Part shown: positions 55,922 through 64,000 of the stretch, in pieces
Numbering within the stretch: the stretch's first letter is position 1
Layout: each line of letters begins with the position of its first letter
NCBI RefSeq assembly: GCF_019550795.1
Contig: NZ_CP080545.1
Span: 6,036,891 to 6,100,890, forward strand
DNA from: Paenibacillus sp. sptzw28
GTDB lineage: Bacteria; Bacillota; Bacilli; Paenibacillales; Paenibacillaceae
DNA length: 64,000 bases
Direction of reading: 5' to 3'
Made by a program: the position numbers and the translations under genes
The notes under the pieces: generated by a model
The model's input: the letters and a program-made list of their open reading frames with translations, nothing else
The model's database searches: none
Told to the model about the DNA's origin: nothing

Positions 55922-57061
55922 TTAACCAATTCGCTCTACAAACCAATAGAATCCAACTATGGCAATCAGGCTTGATATGCTGTATGTTGCTGCACGATAC
56001 CAGCGTAAGCTCCCCGCAAGCACGAGAAGCGGCAGCAAAACGGCAAGCACCGCAATCTGCCCGGTCTCTACTCCCAAGTTAAAGGAGAACAGGGAGAGCA
56101 GATACTGATCTCCGAGGGCACCTCTTAACACCTGCGCAAAGCCGAATCCATGAATCAAACCGAATAGCAGTGCGACGATCCATCTCCATTCCAGCTTCTT
56201 TATCCATATATTTTCCACAGCGACATACGTGATACTAAGAGCAATGACCGGTTCAATAATATTGGTCGGTATGTTAACAATATCCAGCGCCGAAAGAGCA
56301 ATCGTTACGCTATGACCAACCGTAAACGCCGTTAATATTTTAAGATAGTCCCTCTTTCGCTGCTTTAATAATACAAGCGCGATAATGAACAGCAAATGAT
56401 CAATGCCTGTCCAAATATGCCCGACGCCCAGTTTCGTATATTCGACCATGGTCGCTGCCCATACTGGCATCGTAACTTTGTTGGCCGCAAGCATACTAAT
56501 CCGGTCGGATGCGACACGATGGTCTTTATGAAAAACGGTATTAACCGCTGCTTCTCCCGAACGGATAATCGTTATATTCTGATGGAGCGGATCCAAATCA
56601 TCAAAAAAGAAATGATAGTCGATTTTATACGTCTCGATGGGCTCAGAAAACTCGTATTCCAAATTCATGAACAAATAGGGGCGCTCCGCCCTTTCTTTGA
56701 TGGATATATCATCAATCGTCGGTGTGGTTTCTACACCATTGTTTTCCACCGCAAGCGAGTATTCGATTAAAGGCAGTAATTCCTCCTCCGTCCATGTCAC
56801 TTGTTCACCGGATGCGCTTTTTGAATTGGAAGCCCCCTCGATCACAAATACGCCGTCAGACCGGGAGTCAATCCACTGTCCGACTTCACCAGGATCCAGG
56901 TAAAGCTGATATTTAAGCTTATTGCCGGCAATGGAAATTTCCGAGTAGCCGGTCGTAGACATATGGGCTTGCGCCGACGGAGCGGCTATTCCGAGAATAA
57001 CGATAACTGCTAATATTGAGAAAGCGATTTTACCGTCTGTAAGTTTCAGCTGTCTGAACAT
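55922..57061 (-). CDS. HupE/UreJ-family membrane protein
   Basis: A 379-residue exported membrane protein. A signal peptide (FSILAVIVILGIAAPSAQA, cleavage before HMSTTG) leads a beta-rich extracellular part to about 200, then six membrane helices with the HupE signature LGVGHIWTGIDHLLFIIAL and FTVGHSVTIALSAL and LFGLIHGFGFAQVL. Conserved His and Asp in helices suggest transport of a metal such as nickel or cobalt, or electron-related work; the family function is not settled. GGAGG precedes ATG 57061. No urease or hydrogenase is nearby. Confidence 0.88.
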   Translation of the reverse strand: MFRQLKLTDGKIAFSILAVIVILGIAAPSAQAHMSTTGYSEISIAGNKLKYQLYLDPGEVGQWIDSRSDGVFVIEGASNSKSASGEQVTWTEEELLPLIEYSLAVENNGVETTPTIDDISIKERAERPYLFMNLEYEFSEPIETYKIDYHFFFDDLDPLHQNITIIRSGEAAVNTVFHKDHRVASDRISMLAANKVTMPVWAATMVEYTKLGVGHIWTGIDHLLFIIALVLLKQRKRDYLKILTAFTVGHSVTIALSALDIVNIPTNIIEPVIALSITYVAVENIWIKKLEWRWIVALLFGLIHGFGFAQVLRGALGDQYLLSLFSFNLGVETGQIAVLAVLLPLLVLAGSLRWYRAATYSISSLIAIVGFYWFVERIG

Positions 57062-57149
57062 GATAAGGGTTCCTCCAATGCATACGAAGAAACGGCTCCA
57101 GGCCGCCTTTATGAGGTGGTAAGAGATATTTCAAGGGAACCGGAACAGC

Positions 57150-57177
57150 GAAAGAGTCCGCCCTAAGGGACTCTTTC
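57150..57177 (-). terminator. Hairpin after the metallophosphoesterase gene
   Basis: GAAAGAGTCC (57150-57159) pairs with GGACTCTTTC (57168-57177), 27 bases past the stop at 57204. No T run, so the strength is uncertain. Confidence 0.6.
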
Positions 57178-57203
57178 ACCCGTTCCTATGAACAGTTTCT
57201 ACT

Positions 57204-60200
57204 TTATCGTCTGGTCGTGAACTTCCAAATATCCGATACCGCCTTGCCTCCAAACAGATCGGTCACGCTGGTATACCAATAATAGGTTGTATTGCCGGCC
57301 AACTTATTCCATTTGGCAGCCGCAGTCGAACCGCTTTTGGCATTTTTCCTGCTATCGATTATAGCTTTCGTGTACACATTGACACCGATGTAATCGGTAG
57401 CGACCTGCTTTTTCACCTGCCTCACCGGATATTCGATATCGAATTCGTCCTTGCCGGGTTCATCATAGTAATTTTCGTCCTTCATATAAGGCGAGTACGT
57501 ATTGACGTGGATTTTGTGGTTGTCCAGATCAAATTGCAGGAACCGGATATAGCCTTGCCCGCCTTCGCGACCTGATTGATAATCCGACAGCAGCTCAACC
57601 ACGGTCCGTTCGCCTACATGCTTGACGTTATATGCAACGCCGTGATGATGCCCGCAAAGCACCATGTAGACGTTCTTGTTCGGGGCTACCACTTCCGTCC
57701 AGATTTTCTCACCGTCTCCCGCATATGCGCCGCTTGGCGAAATATATTGGTGCGTCGCAATGATCGCATATCGGTCCGGGTACTTCTTCAGCACGTCGTT
57801 AGCCCATTTGATCGTATCTTCTTCCACATCCCATCCCAAATACATAATGATAAAATCGTGTCCGTTCGAAGAAACAAGGTCATAGTGGTCACGGTTGTTA
57901 TTGAGGTCTCCGCCGAACGTCGGCTGCTTCTCAAACCGGTCACGGCCGAAATATTTATAGTACTCTTTGTAGTCGGCTTCTTCATGGTTGACGTCGTGAT
58001 TACCCGCCACAACACCGTATGCCATGCCCGCGTCGTCCAAATATTTCATGCTCTTATCAGCGACGGCCCATTCATCCGGCCTGTCCCAATCGTCGACAAG
58101 GTCCCCGGTGTGGATGGAGTAAATAATTTTCTTCTCTTCTTTCTCTTCTACCAGGTACTTCATCATAGTCTCGTAAATATTCGGATAGGAATCGGAATAA
58201 TATTGCGTATCGCTTACCCATGCGAAGGTAAAGTCTACATCGCCTGGAGAAGGAACCAAATCCTGAACAAGCACGTTAACCACATTGTTGCGGACCATAT
58301 CTCCCGCATTCACTTTCGCTTTCAATTGGAAATCCTCCGCTCCCATACCCCGTGCAGCGGCTTCCCATTTGGCCGTATTATGATTCCACGTGTACAGGGT
58401 TACCTGGCGGTCGGGAAGCGAGTGCCCTTCCCATACGATTTCCACCTCGTCGGCCGCGGCCAGTTCATGGCTCACCGTAAAGTCAAACCGATGATAAGGG
58501 AACTTCATGTCGGATTCGGTTACGAGATACTTCCCGTCATTCGCCATTACTTTGGCTTTATCTTCAGCCGTGAATTCCGTTTCTCCTGCCGGTACAAGCT
58601 CCAGAGGAGGTTCGCGGTCGGTCGAGTTCGAAAATCCTTTGATCACGGATTTACCCGTAAAGTCATACTGGTAGGCTTTATAGAATGTAACATTGAGCGG
58701 ATCCCCATTCGGATCGGTCACTTTCACGCTGAGATTTGCGTTCCGGCTCACCCCCGTCGCATTAGCGGCAGGCTGCGGATCGGACGGCTTCATAGGATTT
58801 TCGTCTTGCAGCACGAACGTCACGGTACGGATCGCTTCATTACCTGCTTTATCTTTCGCTTTTACTTGAAATACATGATTCCCCGGCTGAAGCTCCGCAC
58901 CATATTGCTTGAATGGAATCGTAATAGGCTCGCCGTCCAGAGTGGCTTCCGTCAAGTCAACTCCGGAACCGGTATCGGATACCTTCGCGTCGAAGGTCAA
59001 CTCGCCCCTGTACGTTTTCCCGTCCTCCAGCGACATTCCCTCCACTGCCGGAGCTGTGTTGTCCACTGCGGCTTTCACGCTCACCTTATCTCCGCTGCCC
59101 GATTCGGCCAGGAACGTATGCTCACCGTCAGCCGTCTTGGTTGAATCGAAGGTGTGATAGACGCCCTGGAACAGCTCCGCAGGAATTTCGATCGTATATT
59201 CGATTCGCTGCTTGGCGGTCGCATCGCTTGCGCTTCCGTCGCCGATCGTGACCCGCTCTAACGGATCCACGTTTGTGTAGGTACCGTTGGCGTTTTTAAT
59301 TCGGGCGGAGCTAATCTGCTGATCCGATCCGTTCCACAGCACAATGTGAACGTTTTGAAGCCTGAAGTCGTCATTGTTGCCTTCCTGGGCTGTCGGAGAA
59401 ACCCCGTTGCCGGCTGCCAGGGTAATGATATTTTGGCCCGGTTTCAGCTTATGCATGGGAATGGCCACGGCTTTTTGACTGTAAGCCCATCCATCCGGCA
59501 GAAAACCGACCACTTCCTCGTTGACCAACAGTCCGTTTTTGAACGAACCGGACTGCATATCGTCCGCTTCGAACAAAATGTATCCATCGCCGGGAAGCGT
59601 AGGCTGCGACTCCAGCGCCAGACCGTCGACCGATAGTTGAACGGAGTTTCCTGCAGCGGCGCTGTTTGCTTGAATGATACGAGTTCCACGGATGTATTCG
59701 CCTTCTTGCACATTAAGCGCAAGCGGCCGCTTATCTTGAATGAAATTCAAACGATACGGTACGCCTCCGTTGTCATCCAATGTGGATCGGCTTTGGAACC
59801 CGTCTGACGCGACGAAGTAATAGTCCACATAATTGGCGAGCAGGAAGTTCTGCTGCAACACGGTCTCACTGCGGTACAGATTCGCCTCTGAGGTACGAGG
59901 CATATTAACGCTGCGGTAGTTCGTCTCTCCACCCTGTTTGTAGTACAGCTTCACCTGCTTGATCTTCCGGTTATCCGTAATGGAAGCCTCCAGCTTCAAA
60001 TCAGCGAACGGCTGTTCACCGGATGAAGGCGTATGGGAAATGACCGGCTTCTCCGTATCCTCCGGAATATCGACCGGTTGATCCGGCACCTGCGCGTTTA
60101 TAATCGTTCCCGGAGTCGCAATTTGGCCGAAAGCCCGCTGGAACATCCGGTTCGTGCCGTTTTTCGGATATTCATAAACGATGCTTTTGCCGTCATCGCT

Positions 60201-62246
60201 GGCTTGGTCGCTGCTGACACTAAACCATGCTTGCGTAACAATATCGCCGACATGCGATACGGGATATGCGGCATCGGCAGCAATCATGATTCTTCCTTCA
60301 TCAGCGTTGTTCATACCGTCCGCAAAGATAGGAACGATCCTCGAAGCGTCAAGATTCACGTTATGATGGTTGTTAAAATCGGAAATCGGTTTGTTCTTGC
60401 TTGCAGTCGATTGGACCCAAATGAGGACGGTCTGCTGCGGCTCCACAACCGAATCGGTATCGATATCCCAAACTGTGGTACCGCCTGAGCGAACGGCATA
60501 TACAATACGATAATCCTTCAGATTAATCTTACGGTTCGTATTGTTATAGACCTCCACATATTCATAGGCGTCCCCGCCTCTGTTGTCAGGAAGCAGCTCG
60601 GTAATAAGGAGCTCGAGATTAACCGGACCAATCGATTCGAACACTTGAATTTCGTGGTTCTGTTCCGGCTCTTCAGGGGTCCGGTTAGTATTCGTGCCGT
60701 CCGTCGCCTCTATGTAATATTGCAGAAGCGACATATTCTCAAGCGCTGTTCCAGGGATAACCGCCGAATATTGGCCTTCGGTGCCGACTTTCATCGGAAT
60801 GGCGGTATACTCAGCTGCTTCCCGGTTCTTGTAATGCAGCGTGACACCAGCCACCTGCTGGTCGTCTCTGACGGAAGCCGTAATCGCCAAATCCTTCGGC
60901 GTAGTTGATCCCATCGGAATCGTATGGCTAATCAACGGCTTCAAGAAATCCTCAGGCAGCGTCATGGCTTGCGCCGGAATCTGTTCCGGAAGAAGCCTTC
61001 CCGGCGTCGGGGGTTGTTTGGTCAGCAGCTTCACCATGGCCGGCGAGCCGTCCGGCGCAGCTTTGTAGACGATGCCGGTTTGGTCTTGACTGTCGGAAGC
61101 ATCATTGGCGTTATAACCGTTCGCGTTATTGTAAATCACGGTCGCGATCACGGTTCCGGTATCAGTTGCGATTGAAATATTCCGGCCGCCGGTATTGGCG
61201 AAGCCGGAGCCTGGATTAAGTGTAATGATTTGATCATCAGTAAAAGACGTTCCATATACTTTGTTGAAATTGGCTAAAGTATCGCTTGTATTCACGACAT
61301 AATTCCAGATGACGACGGTTTCTCCCGGCTGGAGCACTTTATCATCCGTAATATCCAGCTTGATCGGTGTCGTATTATTCCAATAACCGTACACGATCTG
61401 ATATTCGTTCATCGGCACAGGCCGATTGCTGTTGTTGTATACCTCCACGTATTCGTAGCTTTCTCCGCCGCCGGTTGCCCCGGCTGCCGTTTTCGCGTTA
61501 AATACGATTTCAGATATGAGCAGATAAGGCCCCGCTCCGCCACCCGGCATCGGTACCGTCTCTGCGGGAACCTGTCCGTCCAGAATTTGGCCCGGCGTCG
61601 GCGGCTGCTTGGATCCCGCTTTTACCATCAGCGGAGAGCCGTCCTGCGCATAGTTATAAACTACGCTTGTATGATCCAGATCGTCCGATTCATTCGCACT
61701 GTCGAAAGTCCCGGTATCATTGTACCTGGCCGTTACAACGATATCGCCTGCATCGGTTGCGATTGAAAGCTTGCGTCCCCCTGTATTGTCAAACTCATAA
61801 CCCGGTACAAGCTTTACGATATTCTCTTCGGTAAGCGCCGTACCATAAGTTTCATTGAACTTGTCCAATGTGTCGCTGGAATTCTCGAGCCAGTTCCAGA
61901 GAACAACCGTTTCGCCCGGCAGAAGTGATTTATTGTCGGTAATATCCAGCTTGACCGGCGGCCGATCGTCATAATAACCATACAGCACGCTGTACTCATT
62001 CAAAGGAATCGGTTGATTACTATTATTATGGAGTTCAAAATATTCATAGCTTTCCGCACTGTATGTAGCAGTCGTCGCGGTTTTGGCATCAAAGACGATT
62101 TCCGTTATAAGCAGCGGCGGGTAAGCGATCCCTCCTGATTCACCTTCAGCACTTACGGAACCCTTAGGCAAACAAATCACAGCCAATAAGGCGAACACAA
62201 GAATAACTGATAATGCCTTTCTGGATTTCTTCTTCCAGTTCCCCAT
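57204..62246 (-). CDS. Large secreted metallophosphoesterase with lamin-tail and Ig-like domains
   Basis: A 1680-residue exported protein. Order: signal peptide (LSVILVFALLAVICLPKGSV), two lamin-tail domains (about 45-215 and 240-425; ITEIVFDAKTATTATYSAES, YEYFELHNNSNQPIPLNEY), an Ig-like domain, a third lamin-tail domain (about 550-730), further Ig/beta domains, and a calcineurin-like phosphoesterase at about 1337-1590 with metal ligands in WVSDTQYY, HTGDLVDDW, GNHDVNHEE, THQYI and GHHHG. No SLH or LPXTG anchor is present, so it is likely free or held by binding domains. It would release phosphate from an extracellular ester or nucleotide; the substrate is unknown. A single-gene unit. Confidence 0.9.
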   Translation of the reverse strand: MGNWKKKSRKALSVILVFALLAVICLPKGSVSAEGESGGIAYPPLLITEIVFDAKTATTATYSAESYEYFELHNNSNQPIPLNEYSVLYGYYDDRPPVKLDITDNKSLLPGETVVLWNWLENSSDTLDKFNETYGTALTEENIVKLVPGYEFDNTGGRKLSIATDAGDIVVTARYNDTGTFDSANESDDLDHTSVVYNYAQDGSPLMVKAGSKQPPTPGQILDGQVPAETVPMPGGGAGPYLLISEIVFNAKTAAGATGGGESYEYVEVYNNSNRPVPMNEYQIVYGYWNNTTPIKLDITDDKVLQPGETVVIWNYVVNTSDTLANFNKVYGTSFTDDQIITLNPGSGFANTGGRNISIATDTGTVIATVIYNNANGYNANDASDSQDQTGIVYKAAPDGSPAMVKLLTKQPPTPGRLLPEQIPAQAMTLPEDFLKPLISHTIPMGSTTPKDLAITASVRDDQQVAGVTLHYKNREAAEYTAIPMKVGTEGQYSAVIPGTALENMSLLQYYIEATDGTNTNRTPEEPEQNHEIQVFESIGPVNLELLITELLPDNRGGDAYEYVEVYNNTNRKINLKDYRIVYAVRSGGTTVWDIDTDSVVEPQQTVLIWVQSTASKNKPISDFNNHHNVNLDASRIVPIFADGMNNADEGRIMIAADAAYPVSHVGDIVTQAWFSVSSDQASDDGKSIVYEYPKNGTNRMFQRAFGQIATPGTIINAQVPDQPVDIPEDTEKPVISHTPSSGEQPFADLKLEASITDNRKIKQVKLYYKQGGETNYRSVNMPRTSEANLYRSETVLQQNFLLANYVDYYFVASDGFQSRSTLDDNGGVPYRLNFIQDKRPLALNVQEGEYIRGTRIIQANSAAAGNSVQLSVDGLALESQPTLPGDGYILFEADDMQSGSFKNGLLVNEEVVGFLPDGWAYSQKAVAIPMHKLKPGQNIITLAAGNGVSPTAQEGNNDDFRLQNVHIVLWNGSDQQISSARIKNANGTYTNVDPLERVTIGDGSASDATAKQRIEYTIEIPAELFQGVYHTFDSTKTADGEHTFLAESGSGDKVSVKAAVDNTAPAVEGMSLEDGKTYRGELTFDAKVSDTGSGVDLTEATLDGEPITIPFKQYGAELQPGNHVFQVKAKDKAGNEAIRTVTFVLQDENPMKPSDPQPAANATGVSRNANLSVKVTDPNGDPLNVTFYKAYQYDFTGKSVIKGFSNSTDREPPLELVPAGETEFTAEDKAKVMANDGKYLVTESDMKFPYHRFDFTVSHELAAADEVEIVWEGHSLPDRQVTLYTWNHNTAKWEAAARGMGAEDFQLKAKVNAGDMVRNNVVNVLVQDLVPSPGDVDFTFAWVSDTQYYSDSYPNIYETMMKYLVEEKEEKKIIYSIHTGDLVDDWDRPDEWAVADKSMKYLDDAGMAYGVVAGNHDVNHEEADYKEYYKYFGRDRFEKQPTFGGDLNNNRDHYDLVSSNGHDFIIMYLGWDVEEDTIKWANDVLKKYPDRYAIIATHQYISPSGAYAGDGEKIWTEVVAPNKNVYMVLCGHHHGVAYNVKHVGERTVVELLSDYQSGREGGQGYIRFLQFDLDNHKIHVNTYSPYMKDENYYDEPGKDEFDIEYPVRQVKKQVATDYIGVNVYTKAIIDSRKNAKSGSTAAAKWNKLAGNTTYYWYTSVTDLFGGKAVSDIWKFTTRR

Positions 62247-62471
62247 TACTTCGTATCATTCCTTTTCTGATCAAGTTTCGAATCACGTTTGATTCCTCAA
62301 CTGTTGATTCGCCACGTCCGATCATACAACGGGTATGCATAATCCGAAATTAACGGAACTTTCGATTCTTTCCATTCGTTAAGAAACGATGTTAATTAAT
62401 ACTTTTCATACCTTTCCACGTCCGCTTGAAGTAACATAAAGGTAGTGATCGATTAAAGGGGCATTCATGTT

Positions 62472-64000
62472 ATGAAGCGGTTTATTTCCTCAAGGAACAA
62501 CCTGTTCGTTAAAATATTTCTCAGCTTTATGTGCATCATCGTTTTGTTTTCTTTGTTCAATGTGCTTCTCTTTATTTTCTTTAAAAGGAACCTGCAAAAC
62601 GAGATTATTCAATCTAACCGGCAAATTCTGATCAACACGGCCGAGCGGTACGGAACGTATTTTTCTCAGCTTCAAAGGCTGCTTGTCGACGTTTATTCGG
62701 ATAAAGCCGTGATGAAATTTTCCCGGCTGGCGCAGAACTCCCCGGACAGGAACAACATCGATTATCCTCAAGCGAGGAACGTGACGAACACGATTAGACG
62801 GGAAGCGTACAAGCCTCTCTTTTATTTGGAAGCGCTGGTCGTCCATTTCGAGGCGAATGAATTTGCACTTGATCAAGCGGGCAGCAGCGGTGCGGAGGAA
62901 ATGTTTGTCCGTTCATATGCCAGCAAATCCTATCCCTATGCATTTTGGAAACGACAGTTCGAATCCAAGGGCACCTTTGCGCTGCTGCCGGCCGCTGATT
63001 TCGCCCCTTCGACCGAGGTTCCGGGGGGAAAAGAACTGCTCCCCTACGCATTTAAAACGCCGGGCAGCAAGTATCAGGTGATTGCATTTCTGGATATAGC
63101 ACAAGCTCAGAGGGCATTTTTCGGGGAAGAGGACAGTCGTATCCTCATGATTCTCCACTCGGACGGCACCATGCTTTACCGGTCAAACGACCGTCTCAGT
63201 GCGCAGCAAATTCCCGTATTCAAGGAAAATACGGATTACGTTCTTCAAGATGATTTTTATTATTTTTCGGAAAAAGATGCGAACGGCCTTACGTATATCA
63301 CAGCCGTTCCTTACGGAAGCATCGCATCCCAAATAAGAAGTCTCACATGTGTGTTATTGCTGATTTTCATGCTGTCACTAACAATCGGACTTACGGCCTC
63401 GTACTTTTTCAGCAAACGGATCCAAGCTCCGGTCAAGCATATCCTGTCTGCCGTTACAGGCGGTCATCCGGCTCAATTACAGAGCAATATTCAAGAATTC
63501 GACCTGATCGAGCGGAACATTCGCGAGCTGCTGAGAGAGAAGGAAGACATTCAACATAAAATGCACCGGCAAAACACGATTCTGACCAGCTATGGTTACA
63601 TGAGCCAATTGAAGAGCATTAATGACGACATCAGTGAATGGCAGGAATTCCTGACTTTCGACGAAAGCTATACCGTCATTTTGTACGAACTGGGCCTCCG
63701 TGCCGCGGCGCTTGCCGACCTGAACATTTCAAGCGACCGCGCAGTCCAATCGATTCGGGAGCATATCAAGCTCATCACAAGCGAACTGTTTCCGGATTCA
63801 CACACGTTTCAAATTGAAAAAAATCAAATCCTGTCTGTTATTAAAGGGGAAAATAGAGAAGCGCTGTCCGGGATGCTGGCAGAGCTGAAGCAAATCCTGG
63901 ACCGTGATAAGCACTACTGCCTGGTCACCTGCGCCGTTAGTTCCAGCTTCGAGCATTCGTCACAGTTGAATCATGCATACAAGCAGGTCCAAACCATAAC
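62472..64000 (+). CDS. AraC-type regulator with membrane sensor, 3' partial
   Basis: The frame stays open to the right window edge (509 codons). N-terminal TM1 (FLSFMCIIVLFSLFNVLLFI), an extracellular sensor of about 250 residues, TM2 near 295 (CVLLLIFMLSLTIGLTASYF), then a HAMP-like and regulatory linker (IQAPVKHILSAVTGGHPAQL). This is the layout of YtdP-type one-component regulators, about 750 residues with a C-terminal AraC HTH that would lie beyond the window. AAAGGGG lies ten bases before ATG 62472. It is divergent from the metallophosphoesterase. Such regulators usually govern a downstream sugar transporter. Confidence 0.8.
   Translation, partial: MKRFISSRNNLFVKIFLSFMCIIVLFSLFNVLLFIFFKRNLQNEIIQSNRQILINTAERYGTYFSQLQRLLVDVYSDKAVMKFSRLAQNSPDRNNIDYPQARNVTNTIRREAYKPLFYLEALVVHFEANEFALDQAGSSGAEEMFVRSYASKSYPYAFWKRQFESKGTFALLPAADFAPSTEVPGGKELLPYAFKTPGSKYQVIAFLDIAQAQRAFFGEEDSRILMILHSDGTMLYRSNDRLSAQQIPVFKENTDYVLQDDFYYFSEKDANGLTYITAVPYGSIASQIRSLTCVLLLIFMLSLTIGLTASYFFSKRIQAPVKHILSAVTGGHPAQLQSNIQEFDLIERNIRELLREKEDIQHKMHRQNTILTSYGYMSQLKSINDDISEWQEFLTFDESYTVILYELGLRAAALADLNISSDRAVQSIREHIKLITSELFPDSHTFQIEKNQILSVIKGENREALSGMLAELKQILDRDKHYCLVTCAVSSSFEHSSQLNHAYKQVQTI

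Noticed and set aside
57576-59144. A 522-codon plus-strand frame
   Set aside because: Lies antisense to the metallophosphoesterase domain, whose metal-binding motifs are intact; no signals for a plus-strand gene.

Overview
The window reads as chromosomal DNA of a spore-forming, plant- or soil-associated Firmicute of the Paenibacillaceae (Paenibacillus/Cohnella-like). Grounds: moderate GC, strong GGAGG ribosome sites, many YesM/YesN-type two-component regulators, AraC regulators with membrane sensors, S-layer-homology (SLH) surface proteins, CUT1 sugar ABC operons, GlpP antitermination, and a RacA-like protein. I saw no rRNA, tRNA, CRISPR array, insertion sequence or prophage.

Layout. 0-3 kb: the end of a HTH/substrate-binding-protein fusion, then a convergent LysM-GH51 arabinofuranosidase. 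3-9.4 kb: a sugar operon (binding protein, two permeases, GH42 beta-galactosidase, LacI regulator). 9.4-13.3 kb: glycerol genes glpP-glpK-glpD with an antitermination leader before glpD. 13.4-16 kb: LOG-family protein, HxlR regulator, a small HTH protein, and a secreted coiled-coil protein behind a terminator-bearing leader. 16-21 kb: a four-gene membrane glycosyltransferase operon. 21-25.7 kb: radical SAM protein, CapA-like phosphatase, a frameshifted small gene, a RacA-like protein and a secreted protein. 25.7-29.1 kb: a PLP enzyme resembling arginine oxidases, overlapping a D-2-hydroxyacid-dehydrogenase homologue with altered catalytic residues, divergent from a short Mur ligase. 29.2-31.1 kb: divergent LigD-type polymerase and ATP-dependent DNA ligase.

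31.1-33.3 kb is a decayed zone holding an MMPL transporter remnant and a response-regulator/permease deletion chimera around a copper-amine-oxidase-N protein. 33.4-36.6 kb: an ECF sigma factor with a C-terminal protease-like extension, divergent from a chemoreceptor whose promoter carries four 11-bp-phased repeats. 36.8-45.6 kb: acetyltransferase-thioredoxin pair, then a 2187-residue SLH protein with 13 cadherin-like repeats, preceded by a c-di-GMP-I riboswitch with terminator and by a frameshifted HD-GYP gene. 45.8-49.3 kb: YesN/YesM pair. 49.6-55.2 kb: an oppABCDF-type operon. 55.5-62.2 kb: DUF1304, HupE/UreJ and a large secreted metallophosphoesterase with lamin-tail domains. 62.5 kb to the edge: an AraC-type regulator cut by the window.

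The clearest functional units are plant-sugar uptake and hydrolysis, glycerol use under GlpP, cell-surface glycosylation, and c-di-GMP-controlled surface display. The two most promising leads for undescribed biology are the arginine-oxidase/reductase-like pair (25.76-27.86 kb) and the leader attenuator at 15.14-15.20 kb. Start sites were chosen from ribosome-binding sites; database searches were not possible, so family names rest on recognised motifs.
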